Assembly: GCA_029212415.1 (NCBI GenBank)
Contig: JARGOF010000018.1
Span: forward strand, 9,134-73,133
Direction of reading: 5' to 3'
DNA length: 64,000 nucleotides
Source: Rhizobiaceae bacterium
GTDB taxonomy: Bacteria > Pseudomonadota > Alphaproteobacteria > Rhizobiales > Rhizobiaceae
Part shown: positions 58,203-64,000 of the stretch, piece by piece
Layout of the letters: every line of letters starts with the position of its first letter
Position numbering within the stretch: position 1 is the stretch's first letter
The notes under the pieces: model-generated
What the model was told of the DNA's origin: nothing
The model's database searches: none
The model's input: the letters and a program-made list of their open reading frames with translations, nothing else
Position numbers and translations under genes: made by a program

Positions 58203-60574
58203 GTACCACGTCGGGTAAAGCGCAACGCCATAGCCAATTTGTCGGGCAGGACAAGCCGCGCCGCAATGCCATTCGCCATGCGCATGGTCGCGGGCGGTTC
58301 GTTGATGATATCGCCTTTGGAAACCTGGCCCATTTGGCCTTTCTCAGAAGCCCCTATGCGCATGCGGAGATACTGGAAATCGACACCGAGGCGGCCCGCG
58401 CCTTGCCCGGTGTCGTTGATGTCTTTACCGGGCCGGATCTGGTCGACATATGCACGCCCTGGGTTGGAAAACTGGATCATTTTTCAGGCCTGCGCACACC
58501 CGAACAATATCCGCTGGCGATGGAGCGGGCGCGTTGGAATGGCGAACCGGTTGTTGCTGTCGTCGCGGAAAGCCGGGCGATTGCCGAGGATGCGCTGGAC
58601 CTGATCATGGTCGAGTGGGCGGAATTGCCGGCCATTATCGGCATAGACAACAGCCGGTCGACTAACGGTCCGATCTTGCATCCGCAATATGATTCCAATG
58701 TGGCCTTTGTGATGAATTTGACTGCCGGTGATGCGAAGGCGGCGTTTCGCGATGCGGCCTACATTGTCGAGGACACACTGGAACTGGGGCGTCAGACCGG
58801 ATTGACGCTGGAGCCGCGCAGTATTGTGGCCGATTTCGACCCCTCCTTGCGAAAACTGACGGCCTATCATTCCACCCAGACGCCCTATCAGATGCAGGAT
58901 GTCTTTGTCCGGCATTTCAATCTTTCGGAAGAAAACGTGCGGGTAATTTCTCCGGATGTCGGTGGCTCCTTCGGCATGAAGCTGCATGTCTATGGCGAGG
59001 AGATGGCCGCCGTTGCCGCCTCGATCCGGCTGGGCCGACCGGTGAAATTCATTGCCGACCGGATGGAATCATTCCTGTCGGATATTCACCTGCGCGAGCA
59101 CAAGGTTCATGCCCGGATGGCTTTGAACAGTGGCGGCGAGATTTTGGCGATGGAAGTCGATGATGCCACCGGGATCGGGCCGTTTTCGGTCTATCCGCGC
59201 ACCAGCGCCATGGAAGGCAATCAGGCGCTGCGGTTGATGGGCGCGCCCTACAAAATGCCCCATTATGACGGCACGCTGACCGTGCTGTTCCAGAACAAGG
59301 CACCGACCTGCCAATATCGCGCCGTGGGACACCCGATCGGTGTCACCGTGACCGAGCATCTTGTCGATCTTGCAGCCAAAGCAGTGGGCCTCAATCCCTT
59401 TGAAATACGCCGCCGCAACATCGTTACCCAGGACATGTATCCCCATACGACGGCCACCGGTTACATTCTTGAGCGCCTGTCGCACGAGGAGTGTCTGGCA
59501 AAGCTCGAAGCCCTGATGGATTATCCGAAACTGATCGCGGAACAGAAGGAAATGCGTGAACGCGGCATCTATCGCGGTATCGGCATTGCCGCCTTCATCG
59601 AAATCACCAATCCGGGCCCGGCATTTTACGGCATAGGCGGCGCGCGGATTTCCTCCCAGGACGGCTGCGTGATCAAGCTTGAACCATCCGGCAAAATCCG
59701 CGTTTCCGTCAGTGTGACCGAGCAGGGGCAGGGGACGGAAACCATCATGGCGCAGGTTGCTGCGACCTATCTCGGTGTGGATCTTGATCATGTCGACGTG
59801 GTGACCGGTGATACGGAACGGACCCCCTATGGCGGCGCCACCTGGGCGTCACGGGGCGCTGGTATTGGCGGAGCAACGGTGATGAAAGCCGCGCTGGCCA
59901 TGAAAGAAAACATATTGGAAATTGCCGGTGTGATCCTGCAGGGTGAAGCCGATGATTTCGATCTGGTGGACGGACAGATTGTCGACAGGTCGAACCAGCA
60001 GGTCCGGATGAGCCTGGCAGAGATCGGACGGATTGCCTATTTCCGGCCCGATACATTGCCGCAGGACTATCACCCGCAGCTTTCGGTTTCCCGACACTTT
60101 GTGCCGCAGGGCACACCCTTTGATTTTACCAATGGTGTGCAAGCCTCCTATCTCGAGGTGGACGTGGAAACGGGCATTGTGAAGCTCCTGAACCATTGGG
60201 TCGTCGAGGATTGCGGCATCATCTTGAACCAGCAACTGGTGGATGAGCAGATCCGGGGCGGCGTGGTGCACGGCCTTGGCGGCGTGTTGTTCGAAGAATG
60301 TCTGTATTCCGAAAACGGTCAGATGATGAGCGCCACCATGGCCGACTATCTGGCGCCGCTTGCAAGTGAAATGCCCGATATCCAGATCGACCATGTGTGC
60401 ACGCCAACGGAAATGACGCCGCTGGGTGCAAAGGGCGTTGGAGAAGCCGGGACGGCTGCTGCGGGCGCCGTTGTGCTCAATGCGGTCAATGATGCCTTGC
60501 GCCCGCTGGGCGGGACGCTTCGCACAACCCCGCTTACGCCGGAGCGCATTTTGAAAGCACTCGGAAAAATCTAG
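58199..60574 (+). CDS. Molybdenum hydroxylase catalytic subunit (XdhB/CoxL-like family)
   Basis: A 791-residue Mo-cytosine-dinucleotide-type subunit. It starts with the Ald_Xan_dh_C hammerhead domain (GRGRFVDDIAFGNLAHLAFL) and has SPDVGGSFGMKLHVYGEE, CQYRAVGHPIGVTVTEHLVD, SVTEQGQGTETIMAQVAA and the catalytic Glu E749 in KGVGEAGTAAAGA. The active-site loop of form-I CO dehydrogenase (AYRCSFR with its Cys) is absent; QYRAVGHP takes its place, so CO is not the substrate. Aromatic heterocycles or aldehydes are more likely. The natural substrate is not readable. It is followed 40 bp downstream by an OsmC protein. Confidence 0.9.
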   Translation: MSTTSGKAQRHSQFVGQDKPRRNAIRHAHGRGRFVDDIAFGNLAHLAFLRSPYAHAEILEIDTEAARALPGVVDVFTGPDLVDICTPWVGKLDHFSGLRTPEQYPLAMERARWNGEPVVAVVAESRAIAEDALDLIMVEWAELPAIIGIDNSRSTNGPILHPQYDSNVAFVMNLTAGDAKAAFRDAAYIVEDTLELGRQTGLTLEPRSIVADFDPSLRKLTAYHSTQTPYQMQDVFVRHFNLSEENVRVISPDVGGSFGMKLHVYGEEMAAVAASIRLGRPVKFIADRMESFLSDIHLREHKVHARMALNSGGEILAMEVDDATGIGPFSVYPRTSAMEGNQALRLMGAPYKMPHYDGTLTVLFQNKAPTCQYRAVGHPIGVTVTEHLVDLAAKAVGLNPFEIRRRNIVTQDMYPHTTATGYILERLSHEECLAKLEALMDYPKLIAEQKEMRERGIYRGIGIAAFIEITNPGPAFYGIGGARISSQDGCVIKLEPSGKIRVSVSVTEQGQGTETIMAQVAATYLGVDLDHVDVVTGDTERTPYGGATWASRGAGIGGATVMKAALAMKENILEIAGVILQGEADDFDLVDGQIVDRSNQQVRMSLAEIGRIAYFRPDTLPQDYHPQLSVSRHFVPQGTPFDFTNGVQASYLEVDVETGIVKLLNHWVVEDCGIILNQQLVDEQIRGGVVHGLGGVLFEECLYSENGQMMSATMADYLAPLASEMPDIQIDHVCTPTEMTPLGAKGVGEAGTAAAGAVVLNAVNDALRPLGGTLRTTPLTPERILKALGKI

Positions 60575-60614
60575 AATTCGACTTGAGAGACAGCAACAGA
60601 ACAGGGATTTGAGG

Positions 60615-61100
60615 ATGAGTGAAGACACACAGCAAAAGGCGGCATGGGGCGGCGGCGGCAAAGCCATATTTCGCACAAAATCAGTCTGCCCCAATCCCAC
60701 TTTGACAAAGGTATCGGTGAGGGATTTTGAAATCCTGATTGATGAACCGCCGAACAATCATGGCAATGATGAAGGCGCCCAGCCACTGGAATACATGTTG
60801 GCATCGCTTGCCGGTTGTACCAATGTCATCATCAACAAGATCGGCAAGGAACACAACATTACGCTTCTGGATATGGAGATTGATGTCGTTGGTGTTTGCG
60901 ATACGCGTGGCATATTCGGTCTCGAACAGATTGCAGTGCCGTTCCCCGAAGTGCGCCTGACGATCCGTGGCACGACACGCAACAGCGAACAGGACATGGA
61001 ACTGCTGCGCGAGCAACTGGCCTGGCGCTGCCCGGTCAAGGTGATCATTCGCGAAAGCGGTTCCGTGATCAAGGAAAACTGGGACATCACTTACGTTTGA
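60615..61100 (+). CDS. OsmC-family protein
   Basis: A 161-residue OsmC/Ohr-fold protein with both conserved cysteines: C68 in LASLAGCTNVII and C139 in WRCPVKVII. The N-terminus is Gly-rich (AAWGGGGKAIF). Family members reduce organic hydroperoxides with thiols; some serve in sulfur handling. ATG 60615 is chosen over TTG 60609. Placement after the hydroxylase subunits suggests it protects against, or takes part in, an oxidative step of that pathway. Confidence 0.88.
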   Translation: MSEDTQQKAAWGGGGKAIFRTKSVCPNPTLTKVSVRDFEILIDEPPNNHGNDEGAQPLEYMLASLAGCTNVIINKIGKEHNITLLDMEIDVVGVCDTRGIFGLEQIAVPFPEVRLTIRGTTRNSEQDMELLREQLAWRCPVKVIIRESGSVIKENWDITYV

Positions 61101-61341
61101 TGTTGGAACCAGGGTGGTCGCCGACGGACAGATATGGTCCGGAGGCGATCCACCTGATCTGATCGGCCCGTCCCGGGCTACAGGCGACTGAGTTTTGATC
61201 AATGATTTGTACCGTCTGGAGCATTCCTGTTGTAAGTTGATTCAATAGGATGCTTTATCCAATTGTTTTTAAGGGCATTCCAGGCGGGAATCTGTATTGA
61301 TTTTCCGGGAACGCGCTGAAAACACTATTCGGAGGCCTGGT

Positions 61342-62028
61342 TTGGGCACGACACCAACAAAGACCATTGATGCTGATGGAAAAAAACAGCGCAGCGGACA
61401 TCGCCGCCTGCAGCCCGACGATCGTGAAAAACTGATCGTTCAGGAAGCCATCAAGTTTTTTGCCGAGGTCGGATTTGAAGGGCGTACCCGTGATCTCGCC
61501 AAACGCATTGGTGTGACACAGCCTCTGCTCTATCGCTACTTCCCCAACAAGGAAACTCTGATCGAACGGGTCTATCAGGAGGTCTATCTGGGCCGGCTGC
61601 GGCCTGAATGGTCGCTGATGGTCATCGACCGCTCCATTCCCCTGCGGCAGCGTTTGCTGACATTTTACAGCGAATATCAAAAGGCCATTTTCAACTACGA
61701 GTGGGTGCGGATTTTCATGTTCTCGGGCCTGCGCGGCGTGGGTATCAATGAACGGTATCTTGGAGTCCTGGGAGAAAGGATCCTGCGGCCGATCTGTTCG
61801 GAGCTGCGTGCCGAAAACGGCTTTCCGGATATTCTTCAGGTTCCTATCCTGGAAGAGGAAATGGAACTGGTGTGGAGCCTGCACGGCCAATTCTTCTATC
61901 GGGCAGTGCGCAAGCTGATTTACAATCTGCCGGTGCCCGATGATCTTTCGCAGATACTGGTCTACGATATTGAATCCTATCTGGAAATGGCGCCGCGCGA
62001 GTTGGCAAAGCTGTTTGACAGTCAATAG
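61342..62028 (+). CDS. TetR-family transcriptional regulator
   Basis: A 228-residue regulator with an N-terminal HTH: AIKFFAEVGFEGRTRDLAKR followed by IGVTQPLLYRYFPNKETLIE. The ligand domain (about residues 85-225) has no named family motif. The start is TTG 61342 with GGAGG six bases ahead; a longer frame from 61297 lacks such a site. It follows the hydroxylase and OsmC genes on the same strand after 240 bp and probably controls them, with itself, in response to a pathway compound. Confidence 0.88.
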   Translation: MGTTPTKTIDADGKKQRSGHRRLQPDDREKLIVQEAIKFFAEVGFEGRTRDLAKRIGVTQPLLYRYFPNKETLIERVYQEVYLGRLRPEWSLMVIDRSIPLRQRLLTFYSEYQKAIFNYEWVRIFMFSGLRGVGINERYLGVLGERILRPICSELRAENGFPDILQVPILEEEMELVWSLHGQFFYRAVRKLIYNLPVPDDLSQILVYDIESYLEMAPRELAKLFDSQ

Positions 62029-62073
62029 GCAGCGCCAGTGACGCCGGATTTCGGTGCGATTTTTAATTATCGA

Positions 62074-62105
62074 ATGGAAACGGCGCGGAGTGGCGTCGTT
62101 TCCAT
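62074..62105 (+). terminator. Hairpin downstream of the TetR gene
   Basis: ATGGAAACG (62074-62082) pairs with CGTTTCCAT (62097-62105), extendable inward by three pairs including a G-U. There is no U-run on the plus side, so termination may be Rho-assisted or the structure may have another role. Confidence 0.4.
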
Positions 62106-62174
62106 GATCACGGTTGTTGAGCAATTGGCGTTTCGTTCAACCGTGTAGGAATGGGACCAGACGGCGTCTGGGTT

Positions 62175-62438
62175 TTATACCTCGACGATACAGGCGTGCA
62201 GCATCTCTTCCAGGTCTGTCAAGCCGCGGCCTTCGGCTTGCTTCAGTCCTTCAAGGCCGACGGTTTGCCATGCGTTTTCAGGCATGCCGGAAAACCTCCC
62301 AAACCTGTCAGACAGGTCCTTTTCATCGGTCCTCGATATCATCGCGCCCGGCTTCAAAAATGATGTCGCTTCATCCATCTGGTCGATGTTTTTGGAGATT
62401 GTGAGGGTCCTCGACAGTAGAGAGCGCGATAAGTCCAT
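62175..62438 (-). CDS. Hypothetical small protein
   Basis: An 87-residue frame on the minus strand with a natural-looking composition: MDLSRSLLSRTLTISKNIDQ, then MDEATSFLKPGAMISRTDEK and an acidic end (GLTDLEEMLHACIVEV). It has no recognisable domain and only a weak ribosome site (GGGG directly ahead). It would converge on the TetR gene. Chance is a real alternative. Confidence 0.35.
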   Translation of the reverse strand: MDLSRSLLSRTLTISKNIDQMDEATSFLKPGAMISRTDEKDLSDRFGRFSGMPENAWQTVGLEGLKQAEGRGLTDLEEMLHACIVEV

Positions 62439-62602
62439 ACCCCATTTGAGTGATTGAAACTTCCAGAAAATCCATGGCAGTATATTTCTTGGTTAATTCG
62501 CAAGGGCAGGTTTCAATCAATCAAGAATGGCAGGTAACGCTCCATTTCTTGTTGGCTATATTTGCATGCGTTAACGTAATGCGGTTTATTTTGGAAAGAT
62601 TT

Positions 62603-64000
62603 ATGCGTAAGACTAATGCGTATTCGCTTTTTATTGGGAATCCTGGCTGGTTTTTACTGGTAATTGTAGCGCTGTGTCATTTGTATTTTGCGTCATCGGC
62701 ATTTTCTCAGGATAATCATCCGGAGGACGAGGCTTCAGGTCTGTTTGCCAGTAAATGCAACGGCTGTCACGGTGAATTGGAGTCCAGTTGGTATTCCACG
62801 CGTTTGATACTGGAAGGTATGGATACAGTTTATTCCAAGGCGAAGGATATCAACCTGTTCGATTGTGGTGATATCGAAAAATCCAAAATCCTGCGAAAAG
62901 TCAAACTTGGAGAGATGCCCAAGGACAATTCCCCACTCAATGGGGACGAAATAGGTATTATTCGTAGTTGGATTGGTTTTGCCTGCGAAAATGTAGCCGC
63001 ATTGGGAAATGATACCCTCGTTGCTGAAGTGGAGGACGAAGGGGATGCAATAAAAAGGGCCGCGCGCGAATCCTTCGACAATAATTGTGCGTCTTGCCAC
63101 AATGCACAATCGCGTAATGGGGGAGGCGGGTTTTATCGCATTCTTGATCTCGATTATCTTGCCAGTGGTCGCGGACCGAAAGCATATGTAAACGCCTGTC
63201 AGCCCGAGAAGTCTCTCATTTTGAGGATGATTGAGACGGGTTCGATGCCAAAGGGGCGGCCGATCATAGGCAATGCTGCATATCAGGGGGATATCGATGC
63301 GATAAAGACCTGGCTGACCTCCCTGAACGCTTCAGATGATGCTGATAACCGAAGCGAAGATGACCTGGTGACGATCGAAGCGCTTATGGCGCTGGCTGTC
63401 AATGATATCCGTACGGTCGACCAGAGGGACAGACCCTTCATTCGTTATCTTTCCCTGGATGCGCCCTACAATGCTGGATTGCCCAGTGAGGATATAGCGC
63501 TTTTTTCAATCGCTCTGACGAAATTGGTCAATGCGCTTTCAATGGCACCAAGCTTGAAAGCGCTTGGCGAAGTCGAGGGATCAAAGGGGCTGTTGTGGCG
63601 ATTGAATCTGCGTGATTACCACTTTGCCGGTGACAAATGGGACAAGGTTGAACAGGCCTATCCCTACGGTGTTGAACCGTTCCAGAATGTTAATTACGAG
63701 ACATTGACAGGCCAGACGAGGACGAAACTTCCAATCATCAAAGGGGATTGGTTTGCCTACCATGCCTCTCGTCCAGACCTGTATTATGATTTGCTTGGAT
63801 TGCCGCAGACCGAAGAGGAATTGGAAACCTTTGTTGGCGGGGATGATTTTGATACAGCGCATAATATACGGGAAGGCGACGTTGTTCGGGCTGGATTTGG
63901 TCCTGGAGAATCCGGCGTTTCGTTCCACTCCCGTCTGATTGAGCGCCACAAAACACCCGCTGGCGGAATTTATTGGAAGTCTTACGACTTCGGTGGCCAA
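62603..64000 (+). CDS. Secreted protein with two c-type haem motifs (5' part)
   Basis: An open frame of 466 codons starts at ATG 62603 (GGAAAG five bases ahead) and runs through the window end. A signal peptide spans residues 1-36, with hydrophobic WFLLVIVALCHLYFASSAFS. Two haem-binding motifs follow: C52-N-G-C-H56 and C162-A-S-C-H166, each with a downstream Met in M-P-K (GEMPKDN and GSMPKGR) that could be the sixth ligand. Both modules resemble the planctomycete-type cytochrome C domains (PSCyt). The rest (about 240-466) includes LLWRLNLRDYHFAGDKW, WFAYHASRPDLYYDLLGLP and IYWKSYDFGGQ; I recall similar segments in uncharacterised large proteins but cannot name a function. It acts outside the cytoplasm, likely in electron transfer. 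The 3' end is missing. Confidence 0.82.
   Translation, partial: MRKTNAYSLFIGNPGWFLLVIVALCHLYFASSAFSQDNHPEDEASGLFASKCNGCHGELESSWYSTRLILEGMDTVYSKAKDINLFDCGDIEKSKILRKVKLGEMPKDNSPLNGDEIGIIRSWIGFACENVAALGNDTLVAEVEDEGDAIKRAARESFDNNCASCHNAQSRNGGGGFYRILDLDYLASGRGPKAYVNACQPEKSLILRMIETGSMPKGRPIIGNAAYQGDIDAIKTWLTSLNASDDADNRSEDDLVTIEALMALAVNDIRTVDQRDRPFIRYLSLDAPYNAGLPSEDIALFSIALTKLVNALSMAPSLKALGEVEGSKGLLWRLNLRDYHFAGDKWDKVEQAYPYGVEPFQNVNYETLTGQTRTKLPIIKGDWFAYHASRPDLYYDLLGLPQTEEELETFVGGDDFDTAHNIREGDVVRAGFGPGESGVSFHSRLIERHKTPAGGIYWKSYDFGGQ

Noticed and set aside
58199-60574. Form-I CO dehydrogenase identity for the hydroxylase
   Set aside because: The CO-specific loop AYRCSFR with its Cys is missing; the sequence there reads QYRAVGHP.
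1-64000. CRISPR arrays, tRNA, rRNA or phage genes
   Set aside because: No regularly spaced repeats, cloverleaf with CCA-type end, rRNA core sequence or phage structural protein was noticed on reading both strands.

Overview
The window looks like chromosomal DNA of an alphaproteobacterium, most likely of the order Hyphomicrobiales. The grounds are a cobalamin gene set in the order cobP-cobW-cobN-cobO behind a cobalamin riboswitch and cbtBA, an exact CtrA-type site (TTAA-N7-TTAA), a two-subunit NAD-linked formate dehydrogenase like Fdh1 of Methylobacterium, a CsbD stress protein, and several ABC-driven catabolic operons. Base composition is moderately GC-rich, and most genes are tightly packed with 1-8 nt overlaps. 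No tRNA, rRNA or CRISPR was recognised. All assignments come from reading the sequence and recalled family knowledge; no database search was run.

Layout. 1-4241 (minus): a surface-polysaccharide-like block with a GT4 glycosyltransferase, a methyltransferase, a membrane protein fused to a degenerate aminoglycoside-phosphotransferase-like kinase domain, a broken gene and a gene cut by the window edge. 4954-5342: remnant of an IS3-family element. 5471-17008: an amide-utilisation island made of a MarR regulator, an AmiC-like sensor, a flotillin, a Tat-exported binding protein, two permeases, one ABC ATPase, a second ABC ATPase fused to an amidase, and an acyl-CoA synthetase. It reads as sense, import, hydrolyse and activate to CoA. 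17045-17652: ParE/RelE-type toxin-antitoxin pair. 17742-21965 (minus): betaine-homocysteine methyltransferase and a proXWV betaine transporter.

22444-27026: formate dehydrogenase subunits (NuoEF-type fusion plus molybdo/tungsto catalytic subunit). 27202-27399: csbD. 27732-29581: gabT facing a PuuR-like XRE-cupin regulator. 30170-36475: a four-gene biosynthetic-looking operon (nitrilase-fold hydrolase, large Orn/Lys/Arg-type decarboxylase, ATP-grasp ligase, C45 Ntn acyltransferase/hydrolase) whose product I cannot name; this and the ATPase-amidase fusion island are the best candidates for an undescribed system. 36495-37103: DUF922 lipoprotein, then a 1.5 kb stretch without a convincing gene.

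38625-49876: cobalamin region (cobQ, two tandem GGDEF diguanylate cyclases, riboswitch, cbtB, cbtA, cobP, cobW, cobN, cobO). 50112-56444: M19 dipeptidase with a complete Dpp/Opp-type peptide transporter. 56854-61100: three-subunit molybdenum hydroxylase and an OsmC protein, followed by a TetR regulator. 62603-64000: 5' part of a secreted protein with two c-type haem motifs, running off the window.
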